The notes under the pieces were generated by a model, which was given only the letters and a program-made list of their open reading frames with translations, was not told the DNA's origin and made no database searches. DNA of 36,926 bases from JBDTMT01 sp033764095 (GTDB taxonomy: Bacteria > Desulfobacterota > Binatia > HRBIN30 > CADEER01), in NCBI GenBank assembly GCA_033764095.1, contig JANRJF010000175.1, forward strand, positions 1-36,926. Reading direction: 5' to 3'. Positions 1 to 8,798 of the stretch are shown in pieces. A program made the position numbers and the translations under genes. The first letter of the stretch is position 1. Every line of letters begins with the position of its first letter.

Positions 1-1
1 G

Positions 2-2497
2 GCGCGCGCCGCCGGCGGGCGGCGCCAACTGGTCTTCGTCACCGGCGATCCGGGCATCGGCAAGAGCACGCTGGTCGATCACTTCCTCGCCTCGCCGCCG
101 GCGCACGAGGCGCTGGTCGGGCGCGGCCAGTGCGTCGACGCCTACGGCATGGGCGAGCCGTACATGCCGCTACTCGAAGCGCTGCGCCAGGTGGTGCACG
201 GGTCCGACGCGGCGATCGCCGCGCTGCGCAGCCAGGCGCCGACCTGGCTGCTGCAGCTCCCCGGCCTGCTCTCGACCGCCGAGCACGACGCGCTGCGGCG
301 CGGCCTGGCATCGTCGACCAGCGCGCGCATGCTGCGCGAGCTGCAGCTCGCGCTGGAGGCACTCGCCGTCACCCAGACCATCATCGTGGTGCTGGAGGAT
401 CTGCACTGGAGCGACAGCGCGACGGTGGCGGCGCTTGCCGGGCTGGCCATGCGTCGCGAGGCGGCACGCCTGCTGGTCATCGGCACGTACCGGCCGATCG
501 ACGCGATCGCCGAGCTGCATCCGATCGTACAACTGAAGCACGAACTGACCGCCAAGCGTCAGGGCAGCGAGTTGCCGCTCGACGGCCTCGACGTCGACGC
601 CATCGGCGCGTACCTGGCGGCGCGCTTCACGCCGCATGCCTTCCCCGCCGATCTGGCGGCGCGTCTGCACGCGCAGACCAGCGGCAATCCACTCTTCCTG
701 CTCAATGCCATCGAGGACCTGGAGCAGCGGCACTGGCTGCAGCGCGTCGACGGCACCTGGCAGTGCACGGTCGCGCCGCGGCAGCTCGACGCGGCGGTGC
801 CGGAATCGACGCGCGCCATGATCGAGGCGCGGCTGGCGCGTCTGCAGCCGGCGACGCTGGAGCTGCTCGAAGCGGCGAGCGTCATCGGCGCCGGCTTCGC
901 CAGCCAGACGCTGGCGGCGCTGCTCGGCCGCGACGTCGCCGCGGTCGAGCGCGACTGCACGACGCTGGCGCGCAGCGGCCAGTTCCTCCGCGAGCTGGAG
1001 CCGCTCGACTGGCCGGACGGCAGCCACGGCGCGCAGTACGCCTTCCGCCATGCGCTCTACGAACAGGTGCTGTACCGCCGCGTCGCCGGCGCGCGCCGCC
1101 AGGGCTGGCATCGCGCCGCCGCCGCGCGGCTCGAGCAGGGTTTCGGCGACGCCATCGGCGAGCTGGCGGCCGCGCTGGCGCGGCACTGCGAACGCGGCGG
1201 CGATCTCGACCGCGCGGTGACGTTTCATGCCCGCGCCGCCGATCTCGCCCGCGCGCGCTACGGCTTCGATCAGGCGGCGGCGCTGCTGCGGCACGCGCTC
1301 GACCTGCTGCAGCGACTCCCGGCCGGCGCCGGACGCGATGCGCGGGAGATCGATCTGCAGTCGGAGCTGATCACCAACATCTATTCCACCGACGGCCCCG
1401 GCGCCGCCGAGCTCGAGCGGATCGCGGACCGCATCGACGTCCTGTCGCGCGACGGGGAGACCACGCCGGCGCTGCTCAACTCGCTGTTCGGCCTGATCGG
1501 GCTGTCGCTCACGCGCGGCGACCTGCCGCGCGCCGAGGCGGCCTGCGCGCGGGCCCGACAGCGCGCGGAGGAGGCGGGCTGGTCGTTCTACGCCGACGTC
1601 GCGCGCGGGCTCTTCGGCTTCGCCCAGCATCGGCGCGGCCACTTCAGCGCCGCGATCCCCGACCTGGAGGCCGGCGCGGCGCTGCCGCTGGTCGGCGCCA
1701 GCGGCATGATGGAGCCGTCGATCGGGTTCGCCAGCGACCTCGGCTTCACCCACGTCCTGCGCGGCGAGTTGCGCCGCGGCCTGGCGAACGCTCGAGAGGC
1801 CGACGCGCGTGCCGTGGCGACCGGGCATCCCCCCACCATCGTCTACTCTGCCGGCAACATGATGCGCATCGCGCAGCTGCTCGGCGATCGGCCGCTGGTC
1901 GAGTCTCTCGCCACCCGCATGGGAGAGCTCGGCGAGCGCCTGGCCTCGCCGCGCTGCACCGCCGTCAGCCTGCTCGGCCGCGGCTGGCTGGGTATCGACG
2001 CGGGCGCGGCGGACGGCTTCGCCATGTTCCAGCAGGCGATCGACATCTACCGCGCCCACAGTCACCTCTCGTACGGCCCGTTCTCCAGCCAGCAGCTGAG
2101 TGCCGGCCTGCTGCGGGTCGGCCGCCTCGGCGCGGCGCGCGCCGCGCTCGACGAGGCGTTCGCGCAGCTCGCCGCGACGCAAACGCGCTGGTGCGAGGCC
2201 GAGTTGTACCGCACGCGCGGCGACCACGCCGCCGCCGGCGCCGCCGCGCTGTCGGCACGCAGCACGGGACGGCAGACGGCGCGGCGCGACGCCGAGCACG
2301 CCTACCGGCGCGCGATCGAGATCGCGCGCCGGCAGGAGGCGCGGTGGTGGGAGCTGTTCGCCTGGTTCGGCCTGGCTCGCCTGCCGCCGGCCGCTGCGCG
2401 CGGCGACGCCAAGCGGGCGTTGCGCGCCCTGCATGCGGCGGTCGACGACGGCCTCGGGGTGGCGGCGCTGCGCGACATCCGGGCGTTCCTGGCCTGA
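2..2497 (+). CDS. STAND/AAA_16-type ATPase with helical-repeat C-terminus, 5' truncated
   Basis: The reading frame is open to the left edge, so the true start and any N-terminal domain are missing. The first visible residues include a Walker A motif, GDPGIGKST (bases 44-70). About 110 codons later comes a Walker B/sensor motif, IIVVLEDLHWSD, typical of AAA_16/STAND ATPases in LuxR/MalT-like, winged-helix or adenylate-cyclase regulators. The region from about base 850 to the end is Ala/Arg/Leu-rich and helical and resembles the TPR-like superhelix of such regulators, with no catalytic motif visible. The family uses ATP binding to switch an effector domain, commonly N-terminal DNA-binding or cyclase. 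Which one was present here cannot be seen. An internal ATG at 149 is not the start, because it would remove the P-loop. No helix-turn-helix is evident at the C-terminus. It is 94 bases upstream of the next gene and probably separately transcribed. Confidence 0.85.
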   Translation, partial: ARAAGGRRQLVFVTGDPGIGKSTLVDHFLASPPAHEALVGRGQCVDAYGMGEPYMPLLEALRQVVHGSDAAIAALRSQAPTWLLQLPGLLSTAEHDALRRGLASSTSARMLRELQLALEALAVTQTIIVVLEDLHWSDSATVAALAGLAMRREAARLLVIGTYRPIDAIAELHPIVQLKHELTAKRQGSELPLDGLDVDAIGAYLAARFTPHAFPADLAARLHAQTSGNPLFLLNAIEDLEQRHWLQRVDGTWQCTVAPRQLDAAVPESTRAMIEARLARLQPATLELLEAASVIGAGFASQTLAALLGRDVAAVERDCTTLARSGQFLRELEPLDWPDGSHGAQYAFRHALYEQVLYRRVAGARRQGWHRAAAARLEQGFGDAIGELAAALARHCERGGDLDRAVTFHARAADLARARYGFDQAAALLRHALDLLQRLPAGAGRDAREIDLQSELITNIYSTDGPGAAELERIADRIDVLSRDGETTPALLNSLFGLIGLSLTRGDLPRAEAACARARQRAEEAGWSFYADVARGLFGFAQHRRGHFSAAIPDLEAGAALPLVGASGMMEPSIGFASDLGFTHVLRGELRRGLANAREADARAVATGHPPTIVYSAGNMMRIAQLLGDRPLVESLATRMGELGERLASPRCTAVSLLGRGWLGIDAGAADGFAMFQQAIDIYRAHSHLSYGPFSSQQLSAGLLRVGRLGAARAALDEAFAQLAATQTRWCEAELYRTRGDHAAAGAAALSARSTGRQTARRDAEHAYRRAIEIARRQEARWWELFAWFGLARLPPAAARGDAKRALRALHAAVDDGLGVAALRDIRAFLA

Positions 2498-2579
2498 GCG
2501 GGGAGCGCGGGCCCGCCGGCCGGCGCGGGAATTGGAGTGTGATTGGAATTGCGTTGGGATCTGGAGCCGCGGTTTGTCC

Positions 2580-2585
2580 TATTCT
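2580..2585 (+). promoter_or_regulatory. putative -10 box of a leaderless transcript
   Basis: TATTCT ends 6 bases before the ATG at 2592. There is no Shine-Dalgarno sequence before that ATG, so the transcript may begin at or next to the start codon. The best -35-like hexamer upstream (TTGGGA at 2554) has a non-ideal 20-base spacing, so this call is tentative. Confidence 0.35.
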
Positions 2586-2591
2586 TCGCGC

Positions 2592-2807
2592 ATGAGCGAT
2601 GCGTCGGCGCCCCGCGATCGCCCTCGGCCGTCGTCTGATACCGCCTTCGTGGTGCATCTGACTGAGCCGGGTAGCGCCGGGGGCAGGCGGGCGAGGGGGC
2701 GGGTCGAGCACGTGCCGAGCGGGCGCACGACGCACTTCCAGTCGGCCGAGGGACTGCTGCGCTTCATGCGGCAGACGCTTGCCGCGGCGGAGGACGAGCG
2801 TGGGTGA
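2592..2807 (+). CDS. small conserved-looking hypothetical protein (71 aa)
   Basis: A 71-residue basic protein with a disordered, Arg/Asp/Pro-rich N-terminus (about 1-17). A compact segment follows (about 18-66) with the pattern FVVHLTEPG, then GRVEHVPSGRTTHF, then a predicted helix EGLLRFMRQTLA. This beta-beta-helix layout resembles small uncharacterised proteins often found beside regulators in GC-rich proteobacteria. I cannot assign a function. The start is the only ATG in the segment before the conserved-looking part and follows a -10-like box without a Shine-Dalgarno sequence. Its last eight bases overlap the GTG start of the pentapeptide lipoprotein, so the two are probably co-transcribed and translationally coupled. 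Confidence 0.6.
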   Translation: MSDASAPRDRPRPSSDTAFVVHLTEPGSAGGRRARGRVEHVPSGRTTHFQSAEGLLRFMRQTLAAAEDERG

Positions 2808-5253
2808 GCGATCCGCCGCACGACTGGTTGCGGCACTGCTGCTACTGGGGCTGGCGGCCGGCTGCGGATCCGATTCGGCCGATACGCCGCCGGTCGTCGG
2901 CCCGCTGCCGACCGGTCCCGACGACGCGCAGGCCTACACCGAGGCATTCCTCGAGCAGAACCCGGGCGCCGAGCTGCAGCCCGAGCATCTGGTGGTCGTC
3001 GATCTCGGGCCGACCGGTGGCGAGGACGGCGACACCTGCGCCGATCGCGACGGAGTCGACTGCCTGCCGTATACGTTCGTCGAGGCGACGCAGCTGACAC
3101 TCTCCATCGCGCACGCCCCGGAAGAGCTCGAGGAGCTCCTGCTGCGCGACGCCGGTGGCGGCGTCGTGCTGCGCGCGGCAGACGGCGCGCCGGCGGCGAC
3201 GGCCGTCGTCGCCGCCGGCTCCTACGTGCTGGAGCTGCGCCACCTCTTCGCCGGCTCCGAAGCGGCGGCGCCGCGTCTCGTCTTCGTGCGGCCCGAGGCG
3301 ACCGAGATCGACAGCGTGGGCCCGGCCGACGTCGCGGCCGCAGCGGACGGCACGCTGCCGGCGACCGCGCCGGTCGCGGCGATGCAGCTCAGCGCCAGCG
3401 CCGACTGTGTCGGGTGCGACTTCGCCAAGGCCGACCTCACCGAGCAGACGTTCGACGGTGCGACGCTGAGCGAGTCGATCTTCGACGGCGCGACCATGCT
3501 CAACACGACCTTCCTCGGCGCGACGATGGAGGATTGCTCGCTGCTCGATCTGCCGGTCGTTTTCCCGCTGCCCAAGAGCAACGGGAAGGCGTTCAACGCC
3601 GATTTCAGCCGCGCGACGATGACCGGGTCCGCATTCTCATTCGATGGGCCCGGGAACTTCGGATTCGTCGGTATCTTTCGCGATGCCATCCTCGCCATGA
3701 CGCACTGGGAAAAGAAATTCGCCAGACCGCAGCCGGAGAACGAGGTCGTCTGCCGCGACACGTTCTTCTGCTCGACGTTGGCGGGCGACTTCCGCAACGC
3801 CGACCTGCGCGGCGCGCGCTTCGCCGCGATGCGCTTCAACCGCAACTTCGCCGCCAAGCCGGCCTTCGACTGCACCTTCCAGGGCGCCGATCTGAGCGGT
3901 GCCGACTTCAGACCGGTCCCACCGGTGAAAGCACTGGCCCCGGTCTGTCGCTTCGATCGCGAGCCCGAGACCGGGGACATCACCGTGCTGCGCGGCGCCA
4001 ACCTCACGGGTGTGCGCGTGCATGGCGTGCTGCCGCCGCGCGGCAGCTTCGCCGACGCCGATCTCAGCGGCGCGATCCTCGACGACGCCGACTTCGGCAG
4101 CACCTCGGCGACCAATCCCGCCCAGGACCAGGGCGCCAATTTCTCGCGCGCCAACCTGACCGGCGCGAGCCTCGCCCGCACGCGCTTCGCCAATGCCAAT
4201 CTCACCGGCGCGATCCTCACCGGCGTGACCCCGGGACTCGCCGGCCTCGACCTGCGGCTGACCGATCTCGGCGGCGCGATATTGGCGGGTCTCGATCTCT
4301 CGCACGTCGACCTCGGCCAGGTGCAATCGTTCCGCGATCGGGCGCCGCATCTGGCCGGCGCCATCCTGACCGACGGCACGGTCGGCGTGACGCTCACCGA
4401 CCAGGTCTTTCCGCCCGGCTACGAGGAGCTGAAAGGCGCCGACCTGAGCGGCGCGACGCTGACCCGCACCGAGTTGCTGCGGGCCGATCTGGAGGGCGCG
4501 ACGCTCAATCGCATCAAGGCGGTGGGTGCCAATTTCACCTTCGCCAACCTGCGCGGCGCCAAGCTGCGCGGCGCCGAGCTCGGGGTCGAGCCGGGCAGGG
4601 AGATCGCCGCGGCGTCGCTGCGCGGCGCGTTCATGCCGGACGTCGATCTCACCGATGCCGACCTGCGCTCGGTCAACCTCGCCGGCGCGCACCTCTACGG
4701 CGACACCGCGCGCACGCTGCTGATCCGCACCCGGCTCGATTCCGCCAACTTCAGCAAGGCGATCTGCTCCGGCGCGCACTTCAGCGGCACGCTCAGCAAC
4801 GCCGTGTTCGACGGCGCCCAGCTGGTCAACACGGTGTTCAACGGCGCCACGATGACCAACGCCAAGCTCGACGACGCCTACCTGCAGGGCGCCGACTTCT
4901 CCAGCGCCGTCGGCGTGACCGGCGTGGTGCTGAGCAACTCCGCCGTCGCCGCCGTCCCCGGCACCTGGTCCTTCACCGAGCAGGACGGCACGCCATTCGT
5001 CTTCCGCTATGAAGCGACCAAGCTCGGGCCGCTGGCGACCGACGCCAGCGTGCGCTGTCCGAACGGCTCGAAAGGTCCGTGCTGCCCGACCAACGACCTG
5101 ACCGCCTGCCTCGGCGGCAAACTGAAACCGGTCGGGCAGGGGCCGTTCCCCCCCGTCCCCGCCTGCGTGCCGAAGGCGCCGCGCTACGACAACTGCATCA
5201 CGCCGCGGCCGACCCGCACGCCGCGCCCAACCCCGACCCCGACGCCGCGCTGA
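2800..5253 (+). CDS. pentapeptide-repeat lipoprotein, copy A (817 aa)
   Basis: The start is GTG 2800, chosen because GGAGGA lies 5 bases upstream and translation then opens with a lipoprotein signal ending LGLAAGC (lipobox Cys near residue 22). The mature protein has an N-terminal domain (about 35-195) with no recognised family. A long run of A(D/N)LxG-type pentapeptide repeats follows (about 203-710), for example ADLSGATL and ANLTGASL, which should fold as a right-handed quadrilateral beta-helix. A C-terminal cap (about 711-800) contains EQDGTPF, LGP and CPNG, then a Pro/Thr tail (RPTPTPTPR). Pentapeptide solenoids are usually binding or mimicry scaffolds, and here the lipobox predicts membrane anchoring outside the cytoplasm. 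The Tat-exported protein starts 31 bases downstream, implying one operon. A paralogue with the same three-part layout is at 8798-10981. Function unknown. Confidence 0.88.
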   Translation: MGERSAARLVAALLLLGLAAGCGSDSADTPPVVGPLPTGPDDAQAYTEAFLEQNPGAELQPEHLVVVDLGPTGGEDGDTCADRDGVDCLPYTFVEATQLTLSIAHAPEELEELLLRDAGGGVVLRAADGAPAATAVVAAGSYVLELRHLFAGSEAAAPRLVFVRPEATEIDSVGPADVAAAADGTLPATAPVAAMQLSASADCVGCDFAKADLTEQTFDGATLSESIFDGATMLNTTFLGATMEDCSLLDLPVVFPLPKSNGKAFNADFSRATMTGSAFSFDGPGNFGFVGIFRDAILAMTHWEKKFARPQPENEVVCRDTFFCSTLAGDFRNADLRGARFAAMRFNRNFAAKPAFDCTFQGADLSGADFRPVPPVKALAPVCRFDREPETGDITVLRGANLTGVRVHGVLPPRGSFADADLSGAILDDADFGSTSATNPAQDQGANFSRANLTGASLARTRFANANLTGAILTGVTPGLAGLDLRLTDLGGAILAGLDLSHVDLGQVQSFRDRAPHLAGAILTDGTVGVTLTDQVFPPGYEELKGADLSGATLTRTELLRADLEGATLNRIKAVGANFTFANLRGAKLRGAELGVEPGREIAAASLRGAFMPDVDLTDADLRSVNLAGAHLYGDTARTLLIRTRLDSANFSKAICSGAHFSGTLSNAVFDGAQLVNTVFNGATMTNAKLDDAYLQGADFSSAVGVTGVVLSNSAVAAVPGTWSFTEQDGTPFVFRYEATKLGPLATDASVRCPNGSKGPCCPTNDLTACLGGKLKPVGQGPFPPVPACVPKAPRYDNCITPRPTRTPRPTPTPTPR

Positions 5254-5284
5254 CGCGCCGGCTCGATCTGACCAGAGGTGACGT

Positions 5285-8200
5285 ATGAGCATTCGACGTG
5301 GACGCCGCCGACTGTCGCGGCGCGAGTTCATCGCTGGCAGCGCGATGACCGGACTCGCGCTTGGCTTGCCCGGCGTGTTGAGCGGCTGCGGTTCGGATGA
5401 CGACGCGACGACCGCCGCCACGCCGACGCCGACCGTCACCCCCACCGCGACGCCAGTGCCGGCCGGGCCGCGCGAGGATCGCACCTTTCACTTCGACCTC
5501 TCCTTCGCCGACGTCGAGGACGCCTGTCTGCACATCTTCAACAGCAGCGACGACGGCCTGCATCTCGAGTCGCACACCGCCGAGTCGCGCGCCCATTTCC
5601 GCGACGAGCAGCCGCTGCTGCGCGGCGTGTCCGACCAGCGGCTGACGCATTTCGCCGTCGATGTCGACCTGCCGGCCGATTCGCTGCAGCAGTTCTCGAT
5701 GACCGGCCGCCGCCGCGACACCGGCGAGGCGGCGCTGCTCGGCCTGCAGATCCACGTGCCCGAGGAGGTGCAGCGCACGCTGGCGGCGCATCGCCGCGCC
5801 GGCGGCCTGGCGCGCCGCTACTCGGCGAAGCTGCGCGCCTATGGCCTGCAGCAGCTCGCCGACGAGATCGACGAGGAGGATCTGGCGCCGGCGCTGGAGG
5901 AGTTCGTCTCGCCGTGGGACGCGGCGGTGTCGCTGGTCTTCTTCCATCCCGAGATCATGAACCTCGACCTCGACCAGGGGCCCGAGATTCTCGACCTCAT
6001 CGGTTCGCTGCCCTGCCCGGACGACCGCGATCCCAACTGCGTCAAGTTCCTCGACGCGCTCGCCTTCCGCATCGCCGAGCACTGGCCGGCGACCGAGTCG
6101 GGCCTCACCGTCTTCAACGGCAACGTCGTGCCGGCCTGGGCGAAACTGGTGCCGCTCATCCATCCGCAGACCGGCGAGCCGTTGCGCGACACGATGGGCG
6201 AGCCCGCCTACCACACCCAGCTGGCGCCCGAGACGATCGCCGCCGCGCAGCAGACCATCCGCGAGACCTTGCGCGCCGTCTTCGACGACCCGCGCTTCGA
6301 GGGCACCAACTGGCACAACGTGGCGGGTCGTTCGGCGACGGCGTTCAGCTTTGCCGCCGCCAGCGGCACGGCGGCGCAGCGCACCGGCTTCCAGCTGGTG
6401 GCGGAGCATCCGCCCGGCACCAACGCGCACGGCCTCGACATCGTCTCGTTGCGCATTCTCGACCAGGCCAAGCGCAAGCTGCAGCTGGAGATCCGCAACT
6501 GGCACCTGCGCACGCACGCGGTGAACCTGCAGTTCGCCAACGAGGCGGGCCCGCTGCCGATCGGCACGCGCGGTCCGGGCGACACCGAGCGCTCCAAGCG
6601 TCTCGGCATGGTGATCACGGCGAACACCATCTGCGGCATCCCGGTTCCCTTCGACACCCAGAAGTACGAGTTCGAGGTCCCGGCCGATGCGACGCACGCA
6701 ACGGTGCTGTTCGGCAGCCTCGGCCTCGGCGGCGACCCGTTCTGCCCGGAGGCGCTGTTCGGCTCGATCTTCACCATCATCTTCAACATCGGCCTGCCGG
6801 TGATCGCGCTCACCGCCGGGTCGATCGTCAGCATCAAGCTGTCGGCGGACGTGATTCGCCAGACCGAATACGCCATCGCCGAGGCGGTCCAGCGCTGGCT
6901 CACCCAGGTCCTGCTGCAGTCGAGCCCCGCCTTTGCGCGCGGCATCTTCGGCTTCTCGGAATCGGGCAGCGTGCTCGACCTGCTGAAGGGGTTGCTCGAC
7001 CTGGTGGCGACGTTCGTCGTCGAGCTGCTGCTGCCGGTGCTGACCATCGGCGGTCTCTACGCCGTCGGCGCGGACATCGGAGCCGCGGCCTCGAACTTCC
7101 TGTTCGCCGGGCTGCAGATGCTCGGCAACGTCGCCACCGCGGCCGAGCTGGTGCAGACCGTCACCGAAGTGCTGGGCAGCCCGGCGCTGTTCACCAACAA
7201 GCTGTCGCTGGTGATGCGCACGACGGTGCGTATCGAGAAGGACCCGGAGAACTTCCAGTTCCCGGCGCGCGCCCGCCACTACGCGGTGACGCTGATCTAC
7301 GACGAGGCATCGTCGGTGGCGCACAAGCGGGAGGGGGAGATCAGTCCGGGCCGCGTCGATCCGATCGACGTCGTCTTCGACGGCGTGCCGTCGGGCGGCA
7401 AGGTGACGGCGGACGTCGTGCTCACCACCGAAGAGGGCTACATCATCGGCCGCGGCGTCAACGCGAGCGGCGTCGAGGGGCCGATCGGGCCGCTGAAGAA
7501 CACGCCGAGCGAGGCGGGGACGATCGTCGCGCCGATCAAGGAACGGCTCATTCCGCTCACCCAGGCGACGCAGTACGAGCACAGCCTGGAGCTGCAGTAT
7601 CGCGATGGGGCGCGCGTCTGGGTCGAGGGTCCGGCACCGACCGCGCTGCGCGGCGCGCTCTGCCAGGGCCAGGACGATCGCCTCTGCGGACTGGGCGGCA
7701 TCAGCATCAACCAGCGCAGCGGCATGGCGGGCTACAGCTTCTCCGCCGGCGGCCAGGGCGATCGGCCGTTCTGCGGCGAGAGCGGCAGCGGGGTCATGCA
7801 CCTGGTGCAGAACGTCTTCCTCGGCGAGCGGCCGGAGCGCGGCCTCAAGACGCTGCCGTGCGGCTTCCGGTTTCCGGCGGCCATCGCCTACGAGCGCCTC
7901 GGTACGGCGAGCGGCCGGCACTTCTTCACCGAGCCGACCGCCGACGGCCTCGGCTACTACCTGCAGTCGGTGGTGCTCGACGAGACCACGCCGCTGGCGC
8001 TCGAGCAGCCGGCGACCTGGGGCCGCTTCACCCAGGCGCTGGAGTCGCTCGCCGTGGTGCCCACCGGCTACGTGATCGGCGTCAGCCGCATCAACCACAA
8101 GATGGAGATCCTGCGCCTGCCGGCGACGGTGCTCGACCGCGCCGCGGCGCCGGAGGCGGTGCCGTTCGCGGTGCAGAAGGCGGGTCCGGGAAGGCGCGAG

Positions 8201-8629
8201 GGGCTGCTCGACGCGCCGGTGGCGGTGACGGTGTTCGACGCCACCATCCTGGTGCTGGAAACCGGCAACGCCCGCATCCAGGCGTTCGACGTCGGCGGCA
8301 CGCCGGTGCGCCAGTTCCGCAACCAGACCAGCGCCATCATCGAGCTGGAGAAGGGCGGCGGCGTCGAGTACCTCGACATCGCGGCCGACGGCCTGGGCTA
8401 CCTGTACGTGTTGTCCACGGCCAACGGCGGCCAGGCGGTCGCGGACTATCGGCTCGATATCTTCACGCCGCAGGGCACGCGTCTGACCCGCACCAGCGGC
8501 GTCGCCGCGGCGCGCATCGCGGTCGATACGTTCCGCAACCTCTACACGCTCAACTTCAGCAGCCTCCAGTTCGCGCCGCGCATCGAGCCGTCGCTCTCGC
8601 AGTGGGTGCCGTCGACGCCCGAGGCCTGA
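5285..8629 (+). CDS. large Tat-signal lipoprotein of unknown function, copy A (1114 aa)
   Basis: The ATG is preceded by GAGGTGA. The N-terminus has a twin-arginine motif (LSRREFIAGSA) and a hydrophobic stretch ending in a lipobox-like LSGC, so Tat export and lipidation are likely. A TPTPTVTPTATP linker precedes the mature part. Residues about 60-490 look globular, with HFDLSFADVED and LTHFAVDVDLPADSL. Residues about 493-640 contain several strongly hydrophobic helices (such as GSIFTIIFNIGLPVIALTAG), unusual for a Tat substrate. The C-terminal part (about 840-1114) has recurring GYVIGVSRINHKMEI, VFDATILVLETGNARIQAFD and YLDIAADGLGYLYVLS, resembling NHL/beta-propeller blades. No catalytic motif is recognised. 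It follows the pentapeptide lipoprotein by 31 bases. A paralogue is at 16406-19720. Confidence 0.85.
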   Translation: MSIRRGRRRLSRREFIAGSAMTGLALGLPGVLSGCGSDDDATTAATPTPTVTPTATPVPAGPREDRTFHFDLSFADVEDACLHIFNSSDDGLHLESHTAESRAHFRDEQPLLRGVSDQRLTHFAVDVDLPADSLQQFSMTGRRRDTGEAALLGLQIHVPEEVQRTLAAHRRAGGLARRYSAKLRAYGLQQLADEIDEEDLAPALEEFVSPWDAAVSLVFFHPEIMNLDLDQGPEILDLIGSLPCPDDRDPNCVKFLDALAFRIAEHWPATESGLTVFNGNVVPAWAKLVPLIHPQTGEPLRDTMGEPAYHTQLAPETIAAAQQTIRETLRAVFDDPRFEGTNWHNVAGRSATAFSFAAASGTAAQRTGFQLVAEHPPGTNAHGLDIVSLRILDQAKRKLQLEIRNWHLRTHAVNLQFANEAGPLPIGTRGPGDTERSKRLGMVITANTICGIPVPFDTQKYEFEVPADATHATVLFGSLGLGGDPFCPEALFGSIFTIIFNIGLPVIALTAGSIVSIKLSADVIRQTEYAIAEAVQRWLTQVLLQSSPAFARGIFGFSESGSVLDLLKGLLDLVATFVVELLLPVLTIGGLYAVGADIGAAASNFLFAGLQMLGNVATAAELVQTVTEVLGSPALFTNKLSLVMRTTVRIEKDPENFQFPARARHYAVTLIYDEASSVAHKREGEISPGRVDPIDVVFDGVPSGGKVTADVVLTTEEGYIIGRGVNASGVEGPIGPLKNTPSEAGTIVAPIKERLIPLTQATQYEHSLELQYRDGARVWVEGPAPTALRGALCQGQDDRLCGLGGISINQRSGMAGYSFSAGGQGDRPFCGESGSGVMHLVQNVFLGERPERGLKTLPCGFRFPAAIAYERLGTASGRHFFTEPTADGLGYYLQSVVLDETTPLALEQPATWGRFTQALESLAVVPTGYVIGVSRINHKMEILRLPATVLDRAAAPEAVPFAVQKAGPGRREGLLDAPVAVTVFDATILVLETGNARIQAFDVGGTPVRQFRNQTSAIIELEKGGGVEYLDIAADGLGYLYVLSTANGGQAVADYRLDIFTPQGTRLTRTSGVAAARIAVDTFRNLYTLNFSSLQFAPRIEPSLSQWVPSTPEA

Positions 8630-8702
8630 TCGCGCGCCAGCGACCGCGCGCGGCAACACCAGAAGGTGAGCGAGTACCGGATCGGCACGGCGATATGGAT
8701 TT

Positions 8703-8798
8703 TCAAGCCGCATCCGTCTGCGCTGTGCGCGCGTCGATGAACGGCAGCATCCAGTAGGCCCCCCGCATGCCCACCAGGTGCGGTGCCTGTGGTTCCAT
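8703..8798 (-). CDS. possible translationally coupled small ORF (31 aa)
   Basis: A 31-codon frame whose ATG (8798-8796) overlaps the TGA of the upstream pentapeptide gene as TGATG, a classic coupling arrangement. The product would contain VGMRGAYWMLPF. It has no homologue I recognise and could be chance. It is the only coding-like content in the 168-base convergent gap between the copy A Tat lipoprotein and the copy B pentapeptide protein. Confidence 0.2.
   Translation of the reverse strand: MEPQAPHLVGMRGAYWMLPFIDARTAQTDAA

Noticed and set aside
130..2595. Second long plus-strand frame over the ATPase
   Set aside because: Arg/Ala-rich shadow; Walker motifs lie in the other frame.
5217..5252. 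Pro/Thr codon repeats (also at 5420, 19480 and 27380) as mobile or regulatory repeats
   Set aside because: They encode in-frame TPTPT linkers in secreted proteins, a normal low-complexity feature.
5198..8713. Long minus-strand frame opposite the Tat lipoprotein gene
   Set aside because: Low-complexity composition and no motif; the plus strand encodes a clear signal peptide and a protein with a paralogue.
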